From Ancylobacter defluvii (GTDB lineage: Bacteria > Pseudomonadota > Alphaproteobacteria > Rhizobiales > Xanthobacteraceae): DNA of 64,000 bases. The stretch is taken from NCBI RefSeq assembly GCF_018390605.1, contig NZ_JAHBGD010000026.1, positions 1-64,000 of the forward strand. Direction: 5' to 3'. This document shows, piece by piece, positions 8,568 to 16,838 of the stretch (positions are counted from its first letter, which is position 1; each line of letters starts with the position of its first letter). Position numbers and translations under genes: made by a program. The notes under the pieces were generated by a model. That model was given only the letters and a program-made list of their open reading frames with translations. It ran no database searches and had not been told where the DNA came from.

Positions 8568-8756
8568 ATGACGAAACAGCCCTTCACTACCCGCATTGAT
8601 GCTGACGTACTCGCGCTTGCGCGCCAGCTCGCTGACGCCGAGCGGCGATCCATTACGGCTTTGATTGAAGTTGCCTTGCTCGAATATGCCGAGCGTCGAG
8701 GCATCTCCGTGGCCGAAAAATCGCAAGAGGTTGCCGAGCCTAAACGCGGCAAATGA
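8568..8756 (+). CDS. Small ribbon-helix-helix-like protein (antitoxin/regulator type)
   Basis: This 62-residue protein starts MTKQPFTTRIDADVLALARQ. It has the pattern of a ribbon-helix-helix DNA-binding protein: a short strand (FTTRID), helix one (ADVLALARQLADAER) and helix two (SITALIEVALLEYAER), with a charged tail. Such proteins are often antitoxins or plasmid/ICE regulators. No toxin gene lies next to it. The promoter region may be shared with the divergent Tat-signal gene, 132 bases away. Confidence 0.6.
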   Translation: MTKQPFTTRIDADVLALARQLADAERRSITALIEVALLEYAERRGISVAEKSQEVAEPKRGK

Positions 8757-9411
8757 TACCGAGATTGGTGATCTTTTACGATCAACCGACAGCACATCAA
8801 GCCGCCCTGCATTGCTGCTCATGTGCACAACAATTGCGACCTCTGTGCAGTTCAGCGGCAGTTTCTCTGCAAGGTTTCTGCACGGCGATGGACATCCATT
8901 GGCATCACGAGGGCAGACTCGACGCTGGTTAGGCTGCCGCGTGAGAGGCGTTTGACCGCGAATCCACTGCGTCGCCGATCTCGCGTCCGACAGCGGTCGT
9001 GGTAGCCTCGGCGCCGGCAGCGTGTCAGCGGCTCGCGCTGGCCAGAATGTGGTCTTCTCGGTTGTTGCCTGGTAGTATATTCGGCGGATGTTGTCAGAAT
9101 TAGGTGATAGGCAGTGAAGCAGAGGAATTTGATGGCAAGATAAAGCGCTCTGCCGATCGCAATGTCTGGCGCCATCATCATGTTGTCTGCACATTGTTTT
9201 TGGCAAGTTGATGCACCGTGCCGAGGCTGAGACGCAACCTGCTAATGAGGTGGTTGTCAGTCTTAAAGCTATGATTTGGGCGGTTTTTGGCGGTCGAAAG
9301 CGCAATGTGCGCGCCGCCCTTTGCTCGCTGCGACAGGTCTTTGCGCGCTAACCTGCGATTCCGCATTTTCTACGCTTGATACTCTGAGGCGCTGCCCCTC
9401 ATCGTGCCGGC
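8757..9411. other. 655-base gap before the relaxase gene
   Basis: I see no convincing protein gene. The composition is lower in GC than the core genome. Its place directly upstream of a relaxase gene makes it the natural site for an origin of transfer, but I could not identify a nick site or a convincing inverted repeat by eye. Confidence 0.4.
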
Positions 9412-11472
9412 ATGGCACAGGACGACGGCGACAAATTCCGGGTCCGCCCCGGCCGGATCCGCCAGCGCGGCACGCGGCAGAGCGGCCTTGCGACATTGCC
9501 ATTCCGGCGTCAGGTCGAGATCGCCGTGCGCGAGTCCGGCGGCTGGTCAGGCCGGAAAGGAAACGGGCGCTATAACGTCCGCGGTCGCGGCGTCCGGGCG
9601 GCGGGCGCGCTCTCCGGCATCGATCGCGGCTGGAAGGTCGATGCCGGCGGACGCTTCCGCTCGCGCCGCGTGGTGGTCAAGGCGCGGGTGGTGAAGCTCG
9701 GTGTCGTGCGTGGCCGCGGCGCGCGTAAGACAGTCGGTGCTTCCGCCAAGGCGGCCGATGCGCATCTGCGCTATCTCCAGCGTGACGGGGTGACGCCCGA
9801 CAGGCAGAAGGGACGCTGCTATTCGGCGGTCGAGGATGAGGCCGATGGCAAGGCCTTCCTGGAGCGCGGTCGCGAGGACCGCCACCAGTTCCGCTTCATC
9901 ATCGCGCCGGAAGATGGGCTGGAGCTCGGCGACCTCAAAGGCTTCACGCGTGAGCTGATGGGGCAGATGGAAAGTGATCTCGGTACCAGGCTCGACTGGA
10001 TCGCCGTCGATCACCACAACACCGGTCATTCCCACACTCATGTGCTGGTGCGCGGCGTCACCGATGAGGGACGTACCCTCACCATAGCCGGCGACTACAT
10101 CGCCCATGGGATACGGCACCGCGCCAGCGACATCATCACCCGCGAACTCGGCCCGCAGAGCGAGCTGGAACTGCAGCAAAAGCTCGCCTCCGAGGTCGAG
10201 GCCGAGCGGCTCACCCGGCTGGATCGTCTCTTGATCCAGGAGCAGGAGCGCGAGGGCTTCGTCGATCTCTTCACCAGCGGCAACCGGCTGATCCGGGAGA
10301 ACCAGAACCTCCTTATCGGCCGACTGCGCAGGCTGGAGGGCTATGGCCTCGCCACCGAGGACTTCCCCGGCGAATGGATCGTCGCATCGCGCACCGAAGC
10401 GACCCTCCACGAGATGGAAGCCCGCAATGACGTCATCCGCTCCATGCACCAGGCGATTGAGGACAACGGCCTCGGCGAGGAGCGCGGGACCAGCCAGTAT
10501 GTCCGCCATGCGCAGGAACCGGAGCAGACGTTGACGGGCCGGGTGCTGGGCAAGGGACTGGCCGGCGACGGACTGAGCGAGACCACCTTTCTCGTGGTCG
10601 ATGGCATCGACGCCCGCGTCCACCACGTCGAATTCCCGGACGCGGTTAAGCTCGAGGGCGTCCAGCGCGGCATGATCGTCGAGGTCACGCCGCCGATCAC
10701 CCAGCCGCGCATCGTCGATCTCAACATCCTTGAGAACGCGGATCAGAATGGCACCTACAGCCCGAGTACGCACCTCGCCCGCATCCGCGACCGCTTCGCC
10801 GAACAGGGCAAGGACCCGGAGGCCTATATCCGCTCGCACGTCCGCCGACTGGAGGCGCTCCGGCGCGCAGGTCATGTCGAGCGGGTCCATGCCGAGCGCT
10901 GGACCATCCCGAAGGATCTCGCCGAGCGAGGCCTTGCCTATGACCGCTCGCTTGTCGGCGAAGGTCCCAATATTCGGATCGCGTCAGAGCTCTCGCTCGA
11001 CCGGCAGATTGGCGTCGAGGGTGCGACTTGGCTCGATCGGGAGCTGGTCTCACCGACACCGCGTTCCCCCGACGGCTTCGGTCGGGACGTTACCCTCGCC
11101 CTCGACCAGCGCCGGGACACGCTGGTCGATATGGGGCTCGCCACGCGGCAGCCCGGCGGTCGCATCGAGACGCCCAACCTGCTCAGCCGCCTCCAGCACC
11201 GCGAGGTCGAGCGCGTCACCGCCGACCTCGCCAGGTCCACAGGCTTGACGTCCCGGCCGTCCGGTCGCGGCGAATATGTCTCCGGCACTGTCACCCGCCA
11301 GCTTCAGCTCGTCTCCGGCCGCTTTGCCATGCTGGAGGACGGCCTCGGCTTCCAGCTCGTGCCCTGGCAGCCAATGCTCGATAAGCAGATCGGCAGGCAC
11401 CTTTCCGGCGTCATGCGCGGCGATGGGGGGATCGAATGGGATCTCGGTCGGCAGAGGGGGCTGGGATTGTGA
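9412..11472 (+). CDS. DUF3363-domain relaxase/mobilization nuclease (VirD2-like)
   Basis: This 686-residue relaxase is of the type found on alphaproteobacterial integrative elements and plasmids. A basic Arg/Gly-rich N-terminus (RVRPGRIRQRG) leads to the relaxase domain: AHLRYLQRDGV around 117-126 with the likely nicking Tyr121, then the metal-binding three-histidine motif HHNTGHSHTH at 201-210. The long C-terminal region is the DUF3363 part, ending WDLGRQRGLGL. The protein should nick oriT and lead the strand in conjugation. The genes that normally flank it (traG/virD4, parA, S26 peptidase, DUF2840) are missing, so it looks like the remnant of a larger element or a mobilizable element relying on another system. 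Confidence 0.9.
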   Translation: MAQDDGDKFRVRPGRIRQRGTRQSGLATLPFRRQVEIAVRESGGWSGRKGNGRYNVRGRGVRAAGALSGIDRGWKVDAGGRFRSRRVVVKARVVKLGVVRGRGARKTVGASAKAADAHLRYLQRDGVTPDRQKGRCYSAVEDEADGKAFLERGREDRHQFRFIIAPEDGLELGDLKGFTRELMGQMESDLGTRLDWIAVDHHNTGHSHTHVLVRGVTDEGRTLTIAGDYIAHGIRHRASDIITRELGPQSELELQQKLASEVEAERLTRLDRLLIQEQEREGFVDLFTSGNRLIRENQNLLIGRLRRLEGYGLATEDFPGEWIVASRTEATLHEMEARNDVIRSMHQAIEDNGLGEERGTSQYVRHAQEPEQTLTGRVLGKGLAGDGLSETTFLVVDGIDARVHHVEFPDAVKLEGVQRGMIVEVTPPITQPRIVDLNILENADQNGTYSPSTHLARIRDRFAEQGKDPEAYIRSHVRRLEALRRAGHVERVHAERWTIPKDLAERGLAYDRSLVGEGPNIRIASELSLDRQIGVEGATWLDRELVSPTPRSPDGFGRDVTLALDQRRDTLVDMGLATRQPGGRIETPNLLSRLQHREVERVTADLARSTGLTSRPSGRGEYVSGTVTRQLQLVSGRFAMLEDGLGFQLVPWQPMLDKQIGRHLSGVMRGDGGIEWDLGRQRGLGL

Positions 11473-11998
11473 GCACCGTGTTCCAAGCTGTTGTCGCTCT
11501 CGGATGAAATAGTGCCGATTGGCGTCACCCCGCCCACAGCAGCAGTTCAAGAAAGGATCTTCCGCGAAAAGCAGGGCGCCGGTCAGCCGCCGCTGCCTCA
11601 AGGCTGGCGCTCCGCGCCACCGCTCACGCGGCTGCGGCCTTGACCCAGCCATGGCAGACCGGAAGGGGCTGGCCATCGCGGAAAGCGGCTTCTGAGCTGA
11701 CCATCCAGCTCTTGAGGCGCCGCCAAGAGTGGATGGAGGTCAGGAATAGACCAGGGTCAATCTAAAAAAGGTAATGTAGGTCAGCGCTTAGCTAGCTGAA
11801 TCCATCCGAAATCTCCTCCACGCCTCCAATACGTCAATATCCTACCAGCGGCCTATAGACACTGCGATAGGGTCGGAAAGCTGCTCACGGAGATTTCGGG
11901 GTCGGGTGAGCGTGCTATCCGCAGACGTGCGTCAGCTCGAAAACTTCGCTCGTTGTGCCTGCCTAAGGAGCCTTTCACACCAAATGCGATGCCGCAAT
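11473..11998. other. Gap after relaxase, decayed DNA
   Basis: No intact gene is seen. The centre holds a short minus-strand remnant (reported separately). The composition changes here from the GC-rich relaxase to the clearly lower-GC restriction operon, so this is a probable junction between modules of different origin. Confidence 0.5.
11624..11761 (-). pseudogene. Unidentified C-terminal coding remnant
   Basis: A minus-strand frame without its own start reads IDPGLFLTSIHSWRRLKSW and continues to HGWVKAAAA, 45 residues before a stop. An in-frame stop lies directly upstream. The amino-acid choice (Trp, Ser, His clusters) looks like real protein more than chance. I do not recognise the parent; it may be the tail of an element-borne gene whose body has been lost. 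Confidence 0.3.
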
Positions 11999-13225
11999 TT
12001 ACGCGATGTCGATAAACCGCTGCAGGACCTCGCGTATCGCCGACGGAGGGCAAATACCGATCTGTCCTACACTCAGTTGAGTAAATCCACTGCTGTGCAC
12101 AACTCCTTCCGGTCCGACCGCTATGGCCATAATCTTACCGCCGGTTCGCGATGCGAGTTCGGAGGCGTAGGCAACCGCTTGGTAATAGCCATTGCGAGCA
12201 ACGAAATCCACGTTCCACGAGTATTTGCATTCGATCACCAAGAATGAATGGCCGCGAGGATGAGCGAGAAGCAGATCGGCTCCCAAGCGGCGGTCTTTGA
12301 GCGCGATGCCGGCGGTCGCTTCGGCATAAGGCGAACGGACTCCCAAATCATGCCAGATGCCAGCGGCCTCAAACCAAAGATCGAATGCTAGATCGCCCCG
12401 CGCGGTCAAACGAAATGAGGGTCTGCCACCACCTGGTCTCAAAGGTCCTTGCGATAGGGTCTGAAAGCCGAGTGATCGGGCCGATAGCAGTATTTCCCCC
12501 AGGATGGCTAGATGGAAAAGTCGCCAGCGGATATTTTCATCTGGGATTAGCAGTTCGTTGGCAAGCGCTTCCGGTGAGGCGTCGAGTACGGAAAGCCTAT
12601 TAGCGATCTCGGACACAGTACCCCATGGGCTGCCGGCTCTTCGAATCGCGATAAGATCGTGGCGGCCCGGACGAATTGCCGGAGCCAATGCTAGCGGCGC
12701 TCTCATAATCGCGCGGCGGCCCGCATCTAATTGGGCCCTAATTTCAACATCGGCATCGGCATAGCTGGATACTGCGCTATCTCGGATTGTTCCCAGTCGT
12801 TCAAACGTCCACCTAAGAGCGGTGCTGAGCAAGCTGTCCGCGTGCCGCGCAGTTTGGCGACCAATAAAAGCTGAAGGTGGCCAACCATATCGGATCCGAG
12901 TTTCCGGCCAAGATATCCCTGATGTTGGTGATTGAGTGGTGGTGGTTTCGTGCAGGCGTACCGCTGGCAGCGCATCCATCCATTTGTGTGCGCGAGTGGG
13001 CAATCCAACAACCAACGGCTTAATTTGCTCGAGTAATACACGGTGGGCTCGAGATTCGATGTCTGTCGCGGACCAATCAGACAAGCCGTCATCGCTTGGC
13101 AGTGCGAGGCCCTCATACAATTGGCCACGACCTGTCCACCGACTAAGGACTTCGTGCAGTCCGTCACTCGGAATTGGCGGTGCGCTTAGGCCAGCGATCC
13201 GAGCATGGAACGGATCCACTGCCAC
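11999..13225 (-). CDS. PD-(D/E)XK nuclease, McrC-like subunit of restriction system
   Basis: This 408-residue protein has an all-alpha/unknown N-terminal half and a C-terminal PD-(D/E)XK nuclease domain. The motif is Asp317 in LGADLLLAH, then Glu332 and Lys334 in IECKYSWN, followed by Q349xxxY353 (GYYQAVAYA), as in the RecB-like branch. It starts with GTG at 13225 and overlaps the end of the McrB-like gene by 40 bases, so translation is probably coupled. By position and domain I take it as the cleaving partner of the neighbouring AAA+ protein, as McrC is for McrB or R2 for R1 in LlaJI. The cleavage specificity is unknown. Base and codon use is lower in GC than in core genes. Confidence 0.75.
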   Translation of the reverse strand: MAVDPFHARIAGLSAPPIPSDGLHEVLSRWTGRGQLYEGLALPSDDGLSDWSATDIESRAHRVLLEQIKPLVVGLPTRAHKWMDALPAVRLHETTTTQSPTSGISWPETRIRYGWPPSAFIGRQTARHADSLLSTALRWTFERLGTIRDSAVSSYADADVEIRAQLDAGRRAIMRAPLALAPAIRPGRHDLIAIRRAGSPWGTVSEIANRLSVLDASPEALANELLIPDENIRWRLFHLAILGEILLSARSLGFQTLSQGPLRPGGGRPSFRLTARGDLAFDLWFEAAGIWHDLGVRSPYAEATAGIALKDRRLGADLLLAHPRGHSFLVIECKYSWNVDFVARNGYYQAVAYASELASRTGGKIMAIAVGPEGVVHSSGFTQLSVGQIGICPPSAIREVLQRFIDIA

Positions 13226-14847
13226 TCCTTCTCAGCGAGAGAACGATTGCCGAGGGACCGCTGCTCTAAAGCGTCGAGGTCGGCAGTCTCAAGTTGGGCA
13301 AGCCATGTTCCAACGTGAATGATATACGCTTCCGCCATAAGTTCTTGGGGATCTGTCTCCATATTGCTATCCCGCGCGTCGTCCTCCACTGCGGGATCCG
13401 TCGCGACTCGCAAATAATCGCACATGGCTATGAACAAAGCCGGCCCCAGCAGCGTGGACTCTGAGGCATAGTGAGCTGCGTAGAGTTCAGCGACCTGATG
13501 GCGAGTGGTGAAGGCTAGTTCGCCTCTGCTATCGGCAAGTATTTGACTGAACGTCTCAGGTGTGGCTGCAGGGATTGGCACACGCACAAAACGGCGTCCA
13601 AGTGCTTGACCAAACCGAAATACCCTTTGGGCGTCTAGAGCATTGTAGGTTCCTATCAAGCGCCAATCGGTTCCGGCTGAATAAATTATCCTACCGTCGT
13701 CGGTATCGGATCTGCTGGAGATGCCGGCGCTCCAGTCCAATAGAACTTCTCGGGCATTCCTATCGCTTGTCTCCGTTCCAATAGCCACTCGACCTCCCGA
13801 TAGCCAAGTAAGCAGGCCTCCAAATATTCGGTCCATATCTGCGCGATTGGCTTCATCTAGGATCAGCCATCTACCTTCGCCGATCGATCTCGGCACCCAA
13901 CCAGGTCTGAAAGCGATGTTACCCTCAATTATCGTTTCGCCTCCGACCAGATCTCGCGTCGTCCAGCTCTCGTCGGGCGTAGCCCAGAGGGGCTCCTTCG
14001 TGATGCGCCCAGCTCTTTCAGTCTCTCTCGCAAAATGCGAGATGGCCCGACGGACAAGAGTAGTTTTTCCGGTACCAGGAGGCCCGACCAGAATAACGGC
14101 AGGTGACGAGCGGATTGCGTTAACAATCATCCGCCAGATCCGAGAGTCGAGTTCTATCTTGTGGTCTTCGCCGGCCCCTCCCACAGGAAGAAATGCAGGG
14201 TGCGCGAGTTCGGTCGTCCGCGGCAAGTCACTTACTGGAGCAGCCGCAATCCTGCTCGCGGTCGCGCTAACAATTTGATCTATATTTGCAGCCTGCGATT
14301 CTTCATGGATCTGCCTCAATCCCTTTTTCAGCTCGTCCGGTGTCAACGCTGTGATGTCTCCACAGTACCAGACCGCGTCGTCGGCAAGCGCGGCATACAT
14401 CGTTACTGTCTTGCGGTCGAAACTCGGCGTTAGAGAAAATGTAGCGCTGTCTGCATAAGGAATATCGCGCTTAGCTGCTTCGTTAGCAAATGCACCGAAA
14501 AGTTTAGCGGCCGAAACTGCCATGAACCGACTATCAGAAAAATCGAATACAAGCAGGAACGGGCTATGTACGAATAGCTTGGCGCCGCTCTTCGCGATAG
14601 CTTGGCCTAACGCCTCCGCGCGGGTGGCAGGTCGATTTCTCGCATTGAGAATTGAAGTGAAAGCGATCGCATCAAACGCTTCACCGTCATATTTTATCTC
14701 GAACCTATAGACCGGATTCGAGCTCCCTCCCATCGCGAGACCTAGCTCGTTCTTGGCCTGCGCAGCTGTAAGGCGCTGGACACGGATGTTTTGATCTTGG
14801 CTGGCAATTTCAACCAGCCGATCTCGCAAAGCATCATCTTTGGCCAT
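13186..14847 (-). CDS. McrB-like AAA+ NTPase of restriction system
   Basis: This 553-residue protein has an N-terminal domain of about 220 residues, likely the DNA- or target-recognition part, followed by an AAA+ module of the McrB/MoxR branch. Walker A is GPPGTGKTT, Walker B is WLILDEANRAD, and sensor 1 is LIGTYNALD. Such motors translocate DNA with energy from GTP or ATP and recruit a nuclease subunit. The classic McrB guanine-recognition signature is not obvious, so the nucleotide used is open. The ATG at 14847 is chosen; a TTG at 14853 overlaps the methyltransferase stop and could be used for coupling. It is the middle gene of methyltransferase, ATPase, nuclease. Confidence 0.82.
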   Translation of the reverse strand: MAKDDALRDRLVEIASQDQNIRVQRLTAAQAKNELGLAMGGSSNPVYRFEIKYDGEAFDAIAFTSILNARNRPATRAEALGQAIAKSGAKLFVHSPFLLVFDFSDSRFMAVSAAKLFGAFANEAAKRDIPYADSATFSLTPSFDRKTVTMYAALADDAVWYCGDITALTPDELKKGLRQIHEESQAANIDQIVSATASRIAAAPVSDLPRTTELAHPAFLPVGGAGEDHKIELDSRIWRMIVNAIRSSPAVILVGPPGTGKTTLVRRAISHFARETERAGRITKEPLWATPDESWTTRDLVGGETIIEGNIAFRPGWVPRSIGEGRWLILDEANRADMDRIFGGLLTWLSGGRVAIGTETSDRNAREVLLDWSAGISSRSDTDDGRIIYSAGTDWRLIGTYNALDAQRVFRFGQALGRRFVRVPIPAATPETFSQILADSRGELAFTTRHQVAELYAAHYASESTLLGPALFIAMCDYLRVATDPAVEDDARDSNMETDPQELMAEAYIIHVGTWLAQLETADLDALEQRSLGNRSLAEKEWQWIRSMLGSLA

Positions 14848-14849
14848 AC

Positions 14850-16226
14850 TCAAGCCCGAGCGACAGTAGAAGCGGACGTCGCTGTAAATTCCGCGTCAAC
14901 ACCATAGAATCGATCTAATATTTCTGCGGTCGATTGAGCTATTACATGCGCCATCAAAGGGGGCACAGCGTTTCCGCACAGTTTATATTGATCAACCTGA
15001 CTTCCATAGAAGATGTGCGTGTCTGGAAAAGATTGTAGCCGGGCTGCCTCGCGAACTGAAATTAATCGCTGCTGGCCCTCGTCGTAGTGGATGAACGTCC
15101 CCCAGTGCGGATCGGGCTTGGTGAGCAGGGTGCCAGAAATTTCATGGGACGAAAGACGGCCATAGCGCTTCGTATGGTCCTTTCTAAGAGCTCTCTGCAT
15201 CCCTGGCGGAAGTAGATCTCGGGGTATTGAGCGCCAGTCGCCGCCAGCAGGAATGTATTTTACACGCTCCGTGTTTGGGTAGGTGAGCGCTCGACACCAG
15301 TGATTTGCTAGAACGCCTGCGCCGTCGCGCATCACCTTTTGAAAGTCGCCCTGTGGCTTCCTCGCGCCCGCGTACGAAGCGAAGTCTTCACCATGGCCAT
15401 TTGTTAGGCGGGGAAGGTCTCCAATTGCCTCTCCGACTGATACTGGCGGAAGCAATTTCGGTCCGATTTGTGGAATGGCACTCTGTTCAAACCGCCTTCG
15501 GAAGCCAATGGCGTAATGAAACGTGTGATCGCGGCCACCTTTGAAATGGGCCTGAGCAAGAGAATAATGGCGGGGGCTTGGAAGAATGACCTTGCCGGCA
15601 CGTTCAGTCACGTCGCGGCGCGTGCCGACGACGACGACGCGGAATCTGTCCTGCGGAACGCCATAATGTGCGGCGTTTAAGATTTTGAAGTCGATATCAT
15701 AGCCGGGGCATTTTGCCACCGGTTGGGAGATTCGAGCAATGAGTTCATCAAAAAAGCGTCCCCCCTCGAGGGAGAACATTCCGGGCACGTTCTCCAAAAC
15801 GAAGACCTTAGGCGACAAGCCGTGCAGAAGGCGGACGTAGTGGCGGAAAAGGAAATTGCGCGGATCCTCCGCTGACCGAATGTGCGAATTGAGCGAATAG
15901 CCTTGGCAGGGGGGGCCACCGAGTAGCACGTCTAACGAGCCTGCTTTCAATGCCCTTCCATCGCGATCGGCAACTGCGCCTAAGATGCGACTAGTGTCGA
16001 TGTTTTCCACCGATCCAGGGAGGGCCAACAACTCTCCGTTTTTACCATTCGACATGGCGTAAAGCGGATCGAAGTTCATCAGGAAAGTATGCAGCGCAGT
16101 CGGCCAAAGGTCGTTCGCAAATCGCGTCGCGAACCCGCTACTGTGGAAGCCGCGGGATAGCCCGCCTGCGCCACAGAACAGCTCACCCGCAGTGTATGCG
16201 CGGTGCATAAGCCCCTGCTCCCCCAT
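14850..16226 (-). CDS. DNA (cytosine-5) methyltransferase
   Basis: This 458-residue C5-cytosine methyltransferase is complete by motif: motif I ELFCGAGGLSRGF (residues 15-27), motif IV GGPPCQGYS with catalytic Cys107, motif VI ENVPG at 145-149, motif VIII QDRFRVVVVG, and C-terminal motifs IX and X (EAARLQSFPD and CGNAVPP). It should methylate cytosine at C5 in a short target, protecting host DNA from the two downstream gene products. The target sequence cannot be read. The ATG at 16226 lies behind GCGAAGGG; Met7 is an alternative. It is first in a three-gene minus-strand operon. Confidence 0.92.
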   Translation of the reverse strand: MGEQGLMHRAYTAGELFCGAGGLSRGFHSSGFATRFANDLWPTALHTFLMNFDPLYAMSNGKNGELLALPGSVENIDTSRILGAVADRDGRALKAGSLDVLLGGPPCQGYSLNSHIRSAEDPRNFLFRHYVRLLHGLSPKVFVLENVPGMFSLEGGRFFDELIARISQPVAKCPGYDIDFKILNAAHYGVPQDRFRVVVVGTRRDVTERAGKVILPSPRHYSLAQAHFKGGRDHTFHYAIGFRRRFEQSAIPQIGPKLLPPVSVGEAIGDLPRLTNGHGEDFASYAGARKPQGDFQKVMRDGAGVLANHWCRALTYPNTERVKYIPAGGDWRSIPRDLLPPGMQRALRKDHTKRYGRLSSHEISGTLLTKPDPHWGTFIHYDEGQQRLISVREAARLQSFPDTHIFYGSQVDQYKLCGNAVPPLMAHVIAQSTAEILDRFYGVDAEFTATSASTVARA

Positions 16227-16565
16227 GTTACCCTTCGCTCACAGCCGATCGCGACGGTAGCTTTATGCGATTCTCTCGTAAACGCGATTGTCGAATAGGC
16301 GCGAGGCGATCTTCATCGAGCCGGAACAAAAGGTGAATCACTTTGCGTAGCCCGTCAATCAGTGCTTTTCGACGACAGCAGAAATAGTCCATAGGGCGCA
16401 GCCCGGATCGAGCCAATCTGCGGGCAAGCGGATATTGGCGACTGCGGAGGAAAGGACGCCTTGGGGAGACTGAGCTGCCAACGCTCATTCGCTCGGCGAA
16501 CATCGAAAGCCGCAGCGTGCGTAACGGCTATTCCGTGAGGCCCCTCGGCCTTCCAGACTGGCGAG
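16227..16565. other. Gap between methyltransferase and recombinase modules
   Basis: This interval should hold the promoter of the restriction operon. A minus-strand frame of 91 codons (16503 to 16228) stops two bases before the methyltransferase start, so a small controller-type protein is conceivable, but its sequence (many Arg, Leu and Ser, no helix-turn-helix pattern) does not convince me. No Vsr endonuclease motif was found. Confidence 0.4.
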
Positions 16566-16823
16566 ATGCCGAAATGCCGAATGCTTCGAGGTCGATATTC
16601 CCGCCTGCGTCCGTGCCCTGGCACATTGCCGGCGGACCTTTACGCCTACGCCAGAGAGACGGCTCGGCCTTCTCATAATCCGCGCATCATCGAATCCGAG
16701 CGTGCTAGAATCCGTGTGACCGATGACTGGCCGGAAAGGCTGCCGATAACGGAAGCCGAGCTGCGGGTTATCGAAGCCCACTTCGCAGAGGTGCTCGACG
16801 AGCTGTTCGGCCCTCTTCCGTGA
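16566..16823 (+). CDS. Small conserved-type protein preceding serine recombinase
   Basis: The reading frame gives 85 residues. The last 60 (from PADLYAYARETARP through ERARIRVTDDWPERLP to VLDELFGPLP) are acidic, helical and protein-like, of a kind commonly placed before large serine recombinases in alphaproteobacterial islands. The first 20 residues are less convincing, so the true start may be internal. The stop lies 15 bases before the recombinase GTG. Possible accessory factor for recombination; function unknown. Confidence 0.55.
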   Translation: MPKCRMLRGRYSRLRPCPGTLPADLYAYARETARPSHNPRIIESERARIRVTDDWPERLPITEAELRVIEAHFAEVLDELFGPLP

Positions 16824-16838
16824 GAGGAGACGCCGGAC

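Noticed and set aside
8568-8756. Ribbon-helix-helix gene considered as part of a toxin-antitoxin pair
   Set aside because: No toxin-like frame lies next to it on either side, so only a regulator or orphan antitoxin is claimed.
16228-16503. 91-codon frame just before the methyltransferase, considered as a Vsr endonuclease or controller protein
   Set aside because: No Vsr motif, no helix-turn-helix pattern, and Arg/Ser/Leu-rich content like non-coding sequence. Left as a possibility in the gap entry only.
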